Source: an uncultured Clostridia bacterium (lineage in GTDB: Bacteria; Bacillota; Clostridia; Lachnospirales; CAG-274). From it: a DNA stretch of 64,000 bases. The notes beneath the pieces were generated by a model. The model was given only the letters and a program-made list of their open reading frames with translations. It did not search any database and was not told where the DNA came from. Position numbers and translations under genes: made by a program. Every line of letters starts with the position of its first letter. Position 1 is the stretch's first letter. Positions 1 through 8,363 of the stretch are shown here, piece by piece. The stretch lies in the NCBI GenBank assembly GCA_947628755.1, contig CANRBC010000017.1, positions 1-64,000 of the forward strand. The letters are read 5' to 3'.

Positions 1-35
1 CAATTATACATTATGTAAAGTGACAAAAAGTGACA

Positions 36-66
36 AACATTTCCGTATGGAGATGTTTTTTGTTTT
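36..66 (+). terminator. intrinsic terminator of an off-window gene
   Basis: A nine-base-pair stem (AACATTTCC with GGAGATGTT, one G-T pair, loop GTAT) is followed by a T-rich tract on the plus strand. It would end a plus-strand gene lying to the left of the window. Confidence 0.6.
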
Positions 67-78
67 TTAGGCAGAAAA

Positions 79-351
79 TCGACCCTTCCACCATGCTTCG
101 CATGGTCCCCCTCCCCTTCTCTGAAGGGGAGGCTGGGGTTGTGGGGATGGCTCAGGTATCGTCTTTCAAAGTAAATAAGCGAATTTGGCAAGCGTAAACT
201 TAAAGCTCCCCTTACGAGAAGGTTCAGCACTTTTGCTTCGCAAAAGCGACACTACGTGTCGGCGGATACTTCTTCCGCTGCAATGGAGCTGTCAGCCTCG
301 GCTTCAGTTAGCTTTACGAATAGTTTTGAGCGTGGCTGACTGAAGGGTCGA
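79..351. repeat. multi-hairpin interspersed repeat element
   Basis: The 273-base stretch is bounded by the inverted decamers TCGACCCTTC (79-88) and GAAGGGTCGA (342-351). It contains several small perfect hairpins, for example CCATGCTTCGCATGG, CTCCCCTTCTCTGAAGGGGAG, GCTTTTGCTTCGCAAAAGC and GACACTACGTGTC. A partial second copy (CCTTCCACCATG then TTCGCATGGTC) follows at about 371-395. No ORF is present. It resembles non-autonomous, REP/MITE-like repeats of Clostridia. A related piece lies inside the prophage at 30212-30305. Confidence 0.55.
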
Positions 352-409
352 TATAGACAGAAATTACAATCCTTCCACCATGTTCGCATGGTCGGCACTT
401 CTACAACAC

Positions 410-441
410 AAAAAGCCGAGGAAATTTTCCTCGGCTTTTTC
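410..441. terminator. bidirectional terminator after larC
   Basis: AAAAGCCGAGGAAA and TTTCCTCGGCTTTT form a long stem with A and T runs on both sides. It ends the minus-strand lar operon and can also work on the plus strand. The rest of the first 450 bases holds only the repeat element. Confidence 0.8.
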
Positions 442-449
442 GGTATTTT

Positions 450-1679
450 TCACAGCTTTATATCCGAAATGTCAATATCATTTTCAAGGGCTATTTTTTC
501 AAGGTCGGTATATTCCGCCTTAGTACGGGTAACGCCGTAGCCCTTTGATTCCTTTATTCTTACGCTGCCGTATTCCGTAGCGATGGTTTTTTCGGTTCTG
601 TCCAGTACATATCTGTCAAGTCTGTTTTCCCTTATGCCTATTGTGGCGGTATGCTTAAAAATAAGCCTTACCATTTCCTCTCTTTTTTCCTCAGAGCATA
701 TACAGGTAAGCAGTATACCGGGGCGGTTCTTTTTCATACCTATGGGAACGGTAAATACATCGGCTGCGCCTGCCTCCAGAAGTCTGTTCATAGCAAAGCC
801 TATTCTTTCCCCCGTCATATCGTCTACGTTGCACATAAGCTCCACGACCTTATCGGTATTATCCTCCGTTTCACCCAGAAAGGCTCTTATACAGTTTGCC
901 GTGTCAAAGTCCTTTGTACCCATGCCGTAGCCTGTTTTCTGTATTTTCATAAGTGGCATATTTTTAAATTCAGAAGCAAAATGCTTTAAAAGAGCAGCGC
1001 CTGTTGGCGTACAAAGCTCTCCCTCAACATTATTGCTGTACACAGGAACACCCTTTAATATATATTCCGTTGCAGGAGCAGGAACGGGAAGCACTCCATG
1101 AGCGCAATTTACGCTGCCGTATCCTACATTTATGGGAGAAGCTATTATTTTGTCGGGAGAAATTTCGTCTAAAAGCATACACACTCCCGTAATATCGGCA
1201 ACGGCGTCCATTGTTCCCACCTCATGGAAATGTATGTTCTCTATATCGCAGTCGTGAGCCTTGCTTTCAGCCTCGGCAATAAGCCTGTATACGGAAATAA
1301 CATTTTCTCTGACCTTTTCAGAAAGATTAAGATGTCCAACAATATGCTCTATATCTCCAAGGCTACTGTGGTGATGATGCTCATGGTGTTCATGGTGTTC
1401 ATGGTGATGTTCGTGATGATGATGTTCATGGTGTTCATGATGCTCATGATGATGCCCTAAAAGCTCCTCGCTTTCCTCCTCACCGCCTACCATCACTCTT
1501 ATATGTGTGCCTGTGATACCGCATTTTTTTGCTTTTTCATATTCTATTTTAACATTCGGTATGCCTATGCTGTTTAATTTCTCTATGAATTTTTCGGGTT
1601 CGGGATGAAGCTCCAGCAGAGCCGCCATAAGCATATCGCCTGCTGCGCCCATATTGCACTCTATATAAAGGGTTTTCAT
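450..1679 (-). CDS. larC: LarC, nickel insertion protein for the nickel-pincer cofactor
   Basis: LarC inserts nickel into pyridinium-3,5-bisthiocarboxylic acid mononucleotide (P2TMN) to give the NPN cofactor of lactate racemase-type enzymes. The protein (409 aa) opens with the family start MKTLYIECNMGAAGDMLMAAL. A long His/Glu-rich stretch at residues 76-104, nearly all HHE repeats, is a plausible nickel store. In Lactiplantibacillus plantarum larC is read as two frames joined by a ribosomal frameshift; here it is one uninterrupted frame. It is last in larE-larB-larC, one base after larB. No LarA gene is in view, so the client enzyme must be elsewhere. Confidence 0.93.
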   Translation of the reverse strand: MKTLYIECNMGAAGDMLMAALLELHPEPEKFIEKLNSIGIPNVKIEYEKAKKCGITGTHIRVMVGGEEESEELLGHHHEHHEHHEHHHHEHHHEHHEHHEHHHHSSLGDIEHIVGHLNLSEKVRENVISVYRLIAEAESKAHDCDIENIHFHEVGTMDAVADITGVCMLLDEISPDKIIASPINVGYGSVNCAHGVLPVPAPATEYILKGVPVYSNNVEGELCTPTGAALLKHFASEFKNMPLMKIQKTGYGMGTKDFDTANCIRAFLGETEDNTDKVVELMCNVDDMTGERIGFAMNRLLEAGAADVFTVPIGMKKNRPGILLTCICSEEKREEMVRLIFKHTATIGIRENRLDRYVLDRTEKTIATEYGSVRIKESKGYGVTRTKAEYTDLEKIALENDIDISDIKL

Positions 1680-1680
1680 G

Positions 1681-2436
1681 CTATTTTCCTCCTATGTGAT
1701 TTATCATGCTTGCCATATAGCCTGCGCCGAAGCCGTTGTCTATGTTTACAACACTTACTCCGCTTGCGCAGGAATTGAGCATTGACAAAAGGGCGGAAAG
1801 TCCGCCGAATGAAGCGCCGTAACCGACGCTTGTAGGTACTGCTATAACAGGACAGTCCGCAAGTCCTCCCACAACGCTTGCCAAAGCGCCCTCCATACCT
1901 GCTATTGCTATTATGACCCTTGCTTTCATAATATCCTCGGAATGAGCAAGAAGCCTGTGTATTCCCGCAACGCCTACATCATAAAGACGTCTGACATTGT
2001 TGCCAAGAGCTTCACAGGTAATGGCAGCCTCTTCCGCAACGGGCATATCGCTTGTGCCTCCCGTTACCACAAGAACAGTGCCCTCCGTATCGGGCTTGGG
2101 TATTTCTCCTACTATGCCGATATTTCCCATTCCATAGTATTTCATTTCCATAATTTCTTTGATACGGTCTGCTTTTTCTTTTGACAGTCTTGTTATAAGT
2201 ATAGTTTTCTGTCCTTTTTCTCTAAGCGCCTGCGCAATTTTGACTATCTGCTCCCATGTCTTGCCTGCGCCGTATATGACCTCCGATACGCCTTGTCTTA
2301 TACCTCTGTGATGGTCCAGACTGGCAAAACCCAACTCTTGAAAAGGCTCTAGCTTAAGCTGAAGCTCCGCCTCAGAGGGCGTCATGCTTCCCTCGGCAAC
2401 AAGGTTAAGTATTTTTCTTATTTCCGCTCTATCCAT
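1681..2436 (-). CDS. larB: LarB, P2CMN synthase (NaAD carboxylase/hydrolase)
   Basis: LarB carboxylates nicotinic acid adenine dinucleotide and releases AMP, giving pyridinium-3,5-biscarboxylic acid mononucleotide, the first step of nickel-pincer cofactor synthesis. The 251-aa protein has the usual length. The C-terminal half is the AIR-carboxylase-like (PurE-like) domain, seen in VVTGGTSDMPVAEEA, IAIAGMEGALASVVGGL and AVPTSVGYGAS. Its 5' end overlaps larE by 8 bases, indicating coupled translation. Confidence 0.93.
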   Translation of the reverse strand: MDRAEIRKILNLVAEGSMTPSEAELQLKLEPFQELGFASLDHHRGIRQGVSEVIYGAGKTWEQIVKIAQALREKGQKTILITRLSKEKADRIKEIMEMKYYGMGNIGIVGEIPKPDTEGTVLVVTGGTSDMPVAEEAAITCEALGNNVRRLYDVGVAGIHRLLAHSEDIMKARVIIAIAGMEGALASVVGGLADCPVIAVPTSVGYGASFGGLSALLSMLNSCASGVSVVNIDNGFGAGYMASMINHIGGK

Positions 2437-3184
2437 TACTTTTCCTGCCCTTCATATCCAAAGTTATATACTCAAAATAAGGAGAAAGCTCCCCTACTAT
2501 TTCATCTCTTGCTTTAAAAGCCTTTTCAATATCTCTGTCGGTAAACTCCAGTCTTGCAGAGTCGTTATACATTCTCACTCTGAAATCGTCAAAGCCCAGT
2601 TTGAAAAGCACCATTTCGGAGTTTTCTATTCTTTTCAGCTTATCCGCCGTTATTTCATTTCCCATATTTATTCTGGTGGCAAGGCATGAGTATGCCGCCT
2701 TATTCCACGTAAAAAGTCCTGCCTCTTCCGATAGCTTGCGTATATCGGCTTTTGTAAGCCCACATTCTTTAAGAGGGGATATTACATTCAGCTCTCCAAG
2801 AGCTCTCATGCCAGGTCTGTCGCCTGCGTCGTCAGAAGCATTTGTACCGTCAATTATTGTGGTATAGCCATCCTCTGCGGCTCTTTGGCATATTGCGGAG
2901 AAAATTCTTCTTTTACAATAATAGCATCTGTCGGCAGGATTTTGGGTTATATTGCTGTCACTAAGTATATCGTATTCTATAACAGTGACTTCTGCGCCTA
3001 TATTCCTTGCGATTCTCATTGCATCATTATACTCAAACTCCGGCTGAAACTGTGTCCTGACATAATACGCCCTTATATCGACATTGTATTTCACAGCGGC
3101 ATACAGCAAATAAGAAGAATCTACGCCGCCTGAAAATCCCAGAGCTATTTTGTTGTTCTTATTAAAAAAATACTCAAGTTTCAT
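2429..3184 (-). CDS. larE: LarE, ATP-dependent sulfur transferase
   Basis: LarE adenylates the carboxylates of P2CMN and replaces them by thiocarboxylates. The PP-loop SGGVDSS is at residues 18-24. Cys87 and Cys90 (RCYYCKR) and Cys167 (YSCLATR) give three cysteines, the pattern of LarE forms that bind a [4Fe-4S] cluster rather than sacrificing one cysteine; this assignment is inference. The frame is open to 3238, but the ATG at 3184 follows GGAGGG and lies beyond the hairpin at 3201-3226, so I place the start there (251 aa). First gene of the lar set. Confidence 0.92.
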   Translation of the reverse strand: MKLEYFFNKNNKIALGFSGGVDSSYLLYAAVKYNVDIRAYYVRTQFQPEFEYNDAMRIARNIGAEVTVIEYDILSDSNITQNPADRCYYCKRRIFSAICQRAAEDGYTTIIDGTNASDDAGDRPGMRALGELNVISPLKECGLTKADIRKLSEEAGLFTWNKAAYSCLATRINMGNEITADKLKRIENSEMVLFKLGFDDFRVRMYNDSARLEFTDRDIEKAFKARDEIVGELSPYFEYITLDMKGRKSNG

Positions 3185-3200
3185 ATTCCCTCCACTACAT

Positions 3201-3230
3201 AAAAGGCGGTGTATGAACCGCCTTTTATCT
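3201..3230 (-). terminator. attenuator/terminator between membrane genes and larE
   Basis: A perfect 10-bp stem, AAAAGGCGGT with ACCGCCTTTT around a 6-base loop, overlaps the stop codon of the upstream membrane gene and ends only about 16 bases before the larE start. No promoter fits between, so larEBC expression probably depends on read-through. Confidence 0.65.
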
Positions 3231-3536
3231 TTTAGCAAGTCTTTTTCTCACAACGCCCTGTGGGTCTTTTACAAACAGTACTACAAGCCATATAACAAGA
3301 CCAAGGGCAACTACCGACAAGCCTAAGTATGTATCGTTGAGCATTTCTGCCGCCGACGGTCGGAAATAGTCAGCCTTAAGCTCGGCATATTCAAATACGG
3401 CGTCTACAAACCACATAAGGGAAGCGCCCCAGTACATAAGCGAAAGTACGCCTAATTTTTTACTGTCGTCAAGACCTGTAAAATACCATACCGCCGTAGA
3501 AATTACCGCTGCAAATACAGTAATAAGCAGCGTCAT
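3225..3536 (-). CDS. small membrane protein, unknown function
   Basis: I do not recognise a named family. The 103-aa protein has an N-terminal hydrophobic segment (residues 2-20), a second near 27-48 and a third near 72-90, then a basic tail ending in RKRLAKR, so it is probably a three-helix inner-membrane protein with a cytoplasmic C-terminus. It directly follows another membrane protein gene (stop and start adjoin at 3536), and the pair stands upstream of larE. A role in nickel or lactate handling is only suggested by position. Confidence 0.7.
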   Translation of the reverse strand: MTLLITVFAAVISTAVWYFTGLDDSKKLGVLSLMYWGASLMWFVDAVFEYAELKADYFRPSAAEMLNDTYLGLSVVALGLVIWLVVLFVKDPQGVVRKRLAKR

Positions 3537-3904
3537 TATGCTTCCTCCTCAGCCTTTACAGTCTTTTTCTCAATAGACATGGATACGGCAACGGCGCACG
3601 CCCATACTCCTGTTACAAGCACTGCCATAGCGCTGCCTGCTGTTGCCATTTCGTGAAGCATTTCCGCTCTTGCCTCCGGAGCTACTGCATTTGTAAGAAA
3701 TGGAAACCACGGAACTATCTCGCCGTGCCATACGTGTTCAAATGCCAGAAGAGCAGAACCGCCCCAAAGCATATTGTTGAGCCACTTTAATTTTTCTGAA
3801 AACCTTGTTTTCACCTCAACGCTGTCCTTTTCCTTTTTTTCAATAACCTTTTCTGCAACAGTTGTTACGACTGCTTCAACTGCCGGTACTACAAAACATG
3901 CCAT
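3536..3904 (-). CDS. membrane-associated protein, unknown function
   Basis: The 122-aa product starts MACFVVPAVEAVVTTV, then has a charged segment (KVIEKKEKDSVEVKTR), a hydrophobic helix near 40-60 and another near 90-112. I chose the ATG at 3904 because it follows AAGGAGGAAATATTT; the frame is open 14 codons further upstream without a comparable site. The gene is translationally linked to the next small membrane gene. Function unknown; it looks like one half of a two-protein membrane complex. Confidence 0.7.
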   Translation of the reverse strand: MACFVVPAVEAVVTTVAEKVIEKKEKDSVEVKTRFSEKLKWLNNMLWGGSALLAFEHVWHGEIVPWFPFLTNAVAPEARAEMLHEMATAGSAMAVLVTGVWACAVAVSMSIEKKTVKAEEEA

Positions 3905-4032
3905 AAATATTTCCTCCTTTTTTATATTAATTATATTTAATTGCAATTCTTAATTAATTATAACAATTTTTGCAATTTTTGTAAAGCCGCGTTATTCGGC
4001 TGCCTGCTGCCTACGGCTGTTTTATTTAAAAC

Positions 4033-4107
4033 AAAGTAAAATCGGAGATATAAGCCATAATTTCAGAAATGGGAGGAAAATTATTGAAATATCTCCGCTT
4101 TTACTTT
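4033..4107. repeat. 19-bp inverted repeat, one mismatch, 37-nt loop
   Basis: AAAGTAAAATCGGAGATAT (4033-4051) pairs with ATATCTCCGCTTTTACTTT (4089-4107) with a single mismatch. The loop carries GGGAGGAAAA. It could be a cruciform, a small MITE or a structured RNA. Confidence 0.7.
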
Positions 4108-4265
4108 ATGTAATTAAAGTGTAAGGCTTGAAGTTTACTTTAAGTCAATAGTTTTATTTGATTTTTTTATTAAATTTTTATTAAGACTAAATATAGGTTG
4201 CAACACATTTGCAAATTGTTTTAACGGTTTTTGTCCCAAATAACTAAATATTTTACTTTTTTAAG

Positions 4266-4294
4266 TAGACAAACTTAATAAAATATGGTAATAT
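4266..4294 (+). promoter_or_regulatory. sigma-A promoter of the lrp-like/degV operon
   Basis: TAGACA (4266-4271) and TAATAT (4289-4294) are separated by 17 bases, about 58 bases before the start codon. Confidence 0.6.
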
Positions 4295-4351
4295 ATATTA
4301 AGGCTTAAATTTTTAAATTATTTTTCATTATTATAAAGAAAGGGGTAAAAC

Positions 4352-4792
4352 ATGGATAGTATAGATATTAAAATATTGGATATGCTTCAAAAAAATGCAA
4401 GAACGCCTCTTAAGGCAATAGCTGAAAATGTATTTTTATCCTCCCCTGCCGTTTCCACAAGGATAGAGCATCTTGAAAAACAGGGTATCATAAAGGCATA
4501 TACCTCTATTGTGAATAAGGAAAAATTAGGTTATCATATTACTGCATTTATAAATCTTGAAATGGAGCCTACTCAGAAAAAGGAATTTTATCCCTTTGTA
4601 TCGGCTATTCCAAACGTATTGGAATGTAACTGTGTTACGGGAGAGTACAGTATGCTTCTTAAGGTAGCCTTCAAAAGCACCGTAGAGCTGGATTCCTTTA
4701 TAGGCAAGCTCCAGAAATTCGGAAAGACAAGCACTCAAATCGTTTTCTCAACGCCTGTTGAGCCAAGAGGAATCAATATAACCGAGGAGTAA
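4352..4792 (+). CDS. Lrp/AsnC family transcriptional regulator
   Basis: The 146-aa protein has the family length. Residues 1-50 form the winged helix-turn-helix (DIKILDMLQKNARTPLKAIA, then SSPAVSTRIEHLEKQGII), and residues 60-140 form the RAM effector-binding domain with VLECNCVTGEYSMLLKVAF. It is preceded by AAAGGGG. The stop codon is 4 bases before degV, so the two are co-transcribed. Effector and targets cannot be read from sequence. Confidence 0.92.
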   Translation: MDSIDIKILDMLQKNARTPLKAIAENVFLSSPAVSTRIEHLEKQGIIKAYTSIVNKEKLGYHITAFINLEMEPTQKKEFYPFVSAIPNVLECNCVTGEYSMLLKVAFKSTVELDSFIGKLQKFGKTSTQIVFSTPVEPRGINITEE

Positions 4793-4796
4793 ATTT

Positions 4797-5645
4797 ATGT
4801 CCGTTAAAATAATTACAGACAGCTCGGCAGATATTTCCCCCGAGCTTGCAGAGAAATACGGTATTACAATAATACCTCTGTATATTTCATTTGACAACGA
4901 AAAATATTATAAGGAAAATATTGAGCTTTCACCGGAGGAATTCTATAATAAGCTCTGCGAGCCTGACGTCTCCCCAAAGACCTCCTGCCCTCCCATGGCA
5001 GATTATATTTCAGTCTTTGAGAAAGAGCTTAAAAATAATAACGATATTATATACGTTAGCATTTCCTCTAAGCTGAGCACCTGTTATCAATGCGCCGTTA
5101 CCGCGGCAGACATACTTAGTGACAGCTATGATAACAATATTCTTGTAATAGATTCCATAGGCGCCACAGGCTCTCAGGCATTGCTTATACTGGAAATAGT
5201 CAAAATGCTTGAGGATAATTTATCCCTTGAGGATATTGACAAAAAGGCTGACGAGCTTAAACGCACAAGCGGAGTATTTTTCACTCTTGATGACCTTTCC
5301 TTTTTGCAGAAGGGAGGACGCATAGGCAAAGCCGCTGCCCTTCTCGGTACTATTCTCAATATAAAGCCTATACTCCGTGTGGAAAACGGAGAGGTTGTTC
5401 CCGTCGGAAAAATACGAGGCAGAAAAAAAGCTGTGGAAGAGGTGTTGAAACAATTCAACAGCACTGTTGAGGACAAGTCCTTATACAGTATATGCGCTCT
5501 TAAGTTCAAGCAAAGCGAAAGCGCAGAAAATTTTGCCGAGCTTCTGGACTGCGACAATGTTATAAATCTCTATCTGGGAGCTGCAATAGGCTGTCATACA
5601 GGTCCTACACCCGTAGGTATCGCTTATATTAAAAAATACAGATAA
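4797..5645 (+). CDS. DegV family fatty-acid-binding protein
   Basis: DegV (FakB-like) proteins bind one fatty acid, and some present it to the kinase FakA for phosphorylation. The 282-aa protein has the N-terminal ITDSSADI motif, the SPKTSCPP segment, VIDSIGAT and the C-terminal HTGPTPVGIAY motif, in the family order and length. Its ribosome site (GAGGAG) overlaps the end of the lrp-like gene. No FakA gene is in the window, so the partner is elsewhere. Confidence 0.93.
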   Translation: MSVKIITDSSADISPELAEKYGITIIPLYISFDNEKYYKENIELSPEEFYNKLCEPDVSPKTSCPPMADYISVFEKELKNNNDIIYVSISSKLSTCYQCAVTAADILSDSYDNNILVIDSIGATGSQALLILEIVKMLEDNLSLEDIDKKADELKRTSGVFFTLDDLSFLQKGGRIGKAAALLGTILNIKPILRVENGEVVPVGKIRGRKKAVEEVLKQFNSTVEDKSLYSICALKFKQSESAENFAELLDCDNVINLYLGAAIGCHTGPTPVGIAYIKKYR

Positions 5646-5650
5646 ATTTA

Positions 5651-5690
5651 AAAGCCGACGCTGTGAAAAACACGTCGGCTTTAATTTTAT
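5651..5690. terminator. bidirectional terminator between degV and the decarboxylase operon
   Basis: AAAGCCGACG and CGTCGGCTTT form a 10-bp stem with a 12-base loop, followed by AATTTTAT on the plus strand and preceded by an A-rich stretch. It serves the convergent degV gene and the minus-strand operon. Confidence 0.8.
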
Positions 5691-7090
5691 ATAGGATAAA
5701 CTTTATTGTCAACGTCTGCCAGCTTGGGGTCTATGCCAAACTTCTGCGCCTGTCTGAACTTAAAGAAATCAAGTGCCTGCTGTGGGAAAAGAGCGTAGCT
5801 TAAAACGTCCTCCTCTTTTTCCTTATAGTCCTTCATTTCCGCCTCCAGCTTTTCAAGCTCCGGCTCTATATTGTCGGCAGGACGGCACGTAATAGGCTCT
5901 TCGTCGCCTATTATCTTCTTTCTTATTTCCTCGGAAATAGGTACGGGAGTTTTGCCGTACATACCCCTTACTATATCCTTTGTTTCCTTTGGCACCATTT
6001 TGTATCTCTCGCCCATTATTACGTTGAGTACAGCCTGTGTGCCTACTATCTGGCTTGAGGGAGTAACGAGAGGAGGATAGCCAAGATCAGCTCTTACCTT
6101 TGGTATCTCCTTTAATACCTCGTCATACTTATCCTCTGCGTTTGCGCTCTTAAGCTGACTTACAAGATTTGAAAGCATACCGCCGGGTACTTGGTAGAGA
6201 AGTGTCGCTATATCTACTGAAAGAACCTTTGTGCTTAAAAGACCGCTTTCTATCGCCTTTTCTCTTATAGGCTTGAAATAGTCGGAAATTTCCTTAAGGA
6301 GATTTTCGTCAAGACCCGTTGCGTATTCCGTGTCCTTAAGAGCGGCTACCATTACCTCCGTAGCCGGCTGAGCAGTACCCATGCTAAGAGGCGACATATC
6401 CGTATCTATAATATCTGCGCCCGCTTCAATAGCCTTCATATATGTCATAGCGGCAACACCGCTTGTATAGTGGCTGTGTACCTCAAGAGGAAGGTCTACC
6501 TCCTCCTTTATTGCCTTAACCAAATCATAAGCCGCCTGTGGAAGCAGCAAGCCTGCCATGTCCTTTATACATATACTGTCAGCGCCCATATCTCTGTACT
6601 GCTTAGCTAGATTTACATAGTATTCAAGAGTGTGTACGTCGCTTAATGTATAGCTTATGGCAAGCTGAGCCTGTGCGCCGTCCTCTTTTTTAACGGCGTT
6701 TACGGCTGTTTCAAGATTTCTGGCATCGTTAAGAGCGTCAAATATACGCAGAATGTCTATACCGTTTTCAATACTTTTTCTTACAAATGCCTCAACAACA
6801 TCATCTGCATAATGTCTGTAACCTAATATATTCTGACCTCTTAAGAGCATCTGGAGTTTTGTATTGCTGAATGCGGAGCGAAATTTCCTCAGTCTTTCCC
6901 ATGGGTCTTCCTTAAGGAATCTGAGGCAGGAATCAAATGTAGCTCCGCCCCATACCTCAACGGCGCCAAAGCCGACCTTATCCATTTTATCCAGAATGGG
7001 AAGCATATCCTCTATTCTCATTCTGGTAGCAATCAAAGACTGCTGACCGTCTCTTAAAGTGCAGTCACATATTTTAATAGCCTTAGCCAT
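5687..7090 (-). CDS. oxaloacetate decarboxylase alpha / 5S-type carboxyltransferase subunit
   Basis: This subunit moves CO2 between a 2-oxoacid (oxaloacetate/pyruvate) and biotin. Family marks are CDCTLRDGQQSL, EVWGGATFD, LKEDPWERL, LLRGQNILGYRHYADDVV, IKDMAGLL and the metal-binding HSH (residues about 204-206). At 467 aa it lacks the C-terminal biotin domain of classical OadA; biotin sits on a separate protein encoded upstream, as in transcarboxylase 5S. It is the last gene of a five-gene operon with beta, biotin, gamma and 12S-like subunits. Substrate direction is inferred from family only. Confidence 0.88.
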   Translation of the reverse strand: MAKAIKICDCTLRDGQQSLIATRMRIEDMLPILDKMDKVGFGAVEVWGGATFDSCLRFLKEDPWERLRKFRSAFSNTKLQMLLRGQNILGYRHYADDVVEAFVRKSIENGIDILRIFDALNDARNLETAVNAVKKEDGAQAQLAISYTLSDVHTLEYYVNLAKQYRDMGADSICIKDMAGLLLPQAAYDLVKAIKEEVDLPLEVHSHYTSGVAAMTYMKAIEAGADIIDTDMSPLSMGTAQPATEVMVAALKDTEYATGLDENLLKEISDYFKPIREKAIESGLLSTKVLSVDIATLLYQVPGGMLSNLVSQLKSANAEDKYDEVLKEIPKVRADLGYPPLVTPSSQIVGTQAVLNVIMGERYKMVPKETKDIVRGMYGKTPVPISEEIRKKIIGDEEPITCRPADNIEPELEKLEAEMKDYKEKEEDVLSYALFPQQALDFFKFRQAQKFGIDPKLADVDNKVYPI

Positions 7091-7102
7091 ATATATAACC
7101 TC

Positions 7103-8338
7103 CTATCTGTAGAATGACAAGAAAATACCCGACGCTATGGCAGAGCCTATAACGCCTGCTACATTGGGACCCATAGCGTGCATAAGAAGATAGTTGTTGG
7201 GATTTTCCTCCTGACCTACCTTCTGAGCGACTCTGGCAGCCATAGGTACTGCCGAAACGCCTGCCGCGCCTATAAGAGGATTGACCTTGCCGCCTGTCAG
7301 CTTACACATTATCTTGCCGAATATAATACCTGCCGCCGTTGAAATGGCAAAGGCAAAAAGTCCAAGCACAAGTATAAATATAGTCTGAAGCTCAAGGAAC
7401 TGGTCTGCCCTTGTGGTAGCTCCAACTGTCACGCCTATAAAAATGCTCACTATATACATAAGCGCCTCTGAAGCGTGAGTTGCCAGCTTTTGTGTAACGC
7501 CTGATTCTCTGAAAAGATTGCCAAGCATAAGCATACCTATAAGAGAAGCGGTATCGGGAAGTATAAGTATAACAAGCATAGCCGTGATTATGGGGAAAAG
7601 TATTTTCTCTCTCTGTGAAACAGGTCTGAGCTGCTCCATCTTTATTGCCCTTTCCTCTTTTGTGGTCAGCAGCTTCATAATGGGAGGCTGTATTACGGGA
7701 ATAAGCGCCATATAGGAATAAGCCGCCACAGTTATTCTGGAAAGAAGATGAGGCGCAAGGTGAGTGGTGGTAAATATAGCTGTTGGACCGTCTGCGCCGC
7801 CTATAATACCTATTGAGCACGCCTCATTCAAATCAAAGCCAAGCAAAAGCGCCCCAAGGAAAGCCGCAAATATACCGAACTGCGCTGCCGCGCCCAACAA
7901 AAGGCTCTTGGGATTGGCAATAAGCGGTCCGAAGTCCGTAAGCGCTCCTACGCCCATAAATATAAGCGGAGGAAAGATACCAAGCACATCTCCCTGGAAA
8001 ATATAGTAGAGAAGTCCACCGTTCTGAGATACCTCGCCGGGAACTTGCGTAAGCATGGGAATAGCGTTTCCGTACTGGTCCATCTGTATTCCAAGTACAT
8101 CGATTAATTCTCTTATAGGCTCGTTCATAAGTCCACTGTTGGGCAAATTGGCAAGAAGCATACCGAATGATATTGGCAGAAGAAGCAACGGCTCATACTT
8201 CTTGGCAATAGCAAGCCACATGAAAAACAGAGAAACGCATATCATAATAAGAAATTTGTAATTATCGCCTATAAAAAACTGCGCAAAACCGGAGTTTGCC
8301 CAAAATCCGGCAAGAGCCTCCGTTATCATATCTAACAT
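7103..8338 (-). CDS. sodium-translocating decarboxylase beta subunit
   Basis: The beta subunit decarboxylates carboxybiotin in the membrane and couples this to Na+ export. The 411-aa protein is strongly hydrophobic with about ten membrane segments and carries the hallmark GIIGGADGPTAIF with the Asp involved in Na+ transport, plus the second conserved region GAAGVSAVPMAARVAQ. The length fits OadB/MmdB/GcdB; sequence alone does not tell which substrate the complex uses. RBS GGAGG lies 8 bases before ATG. Confidence 0.93.
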   Translation of the reverse strand: MLDMITEALAGFWANSGFAQFFIGDNYKFLIMICVSLFFMWLAIAKKYEPLLLLPISFGMLLANLPNSGLMNEPIRELIDVLGIQMDQYGNAIPMLTQVPGEVSQNGGLLYYIFQGDVLGIFPPLIFMGVGALTDFGPLIANPKSLLLGAAAQFGIFAAFLGALLLGFDLNEACSIGIIGGADGPTAIFTTTHLAPHLLSRITVAAYSYMALIPVIQPPIMKLLTTKEERAIKMEQLRPVSQREKILFPIITAMLVILILPDTASLIGMLMLGNLFRESGVTQKLATHASEALMYIVSIFIGVTVGATTRADQFLELQTIFILVLGLFAFAISTAAGIIFGKIMCKLTGGKVNPLIGAAGVSAVPMAARVAQKVGQEENPNNYLLMHAMGPNVAGVIGSAIASGIFLSFYR

Positions 8339-8363
8339 AATACTGCCTCCTGACTACATCAGA

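Larger units (their letters stand above)
3905..4351. other. 447-bp AT-rich divergent intergenic region
   Basis: The region separates the minus-strand membrane/lar genes from the plus-strand lrp-like gene. It contains a long inverted repeat (4033-4051 with 4089-4107) and, at its right end, the promoter of the lrp-like gene. No ORF with a ribosome site was seen. Confidence 0.6.

Noticed and set aside
1368-1455. Low-complexity repeat or CRISPR-like array
   Set aside because: It is the codon repeat of the His/Glu stretch in LarC, in frame and without spacers.
583-1460. Several plus-strand frames opposite larC, including a Met/Val-rich one
   Set aside because: The Met/Val-rich frame is the complement of the His-rich codons of larC; none has a ribosome site or family features.
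7392-7820. 142-codon minus-strand frame inside the beta subunit gene
   Set aside because: It is a frame shadow of the beta subunit gene, which has a clear family signature in the other frame.
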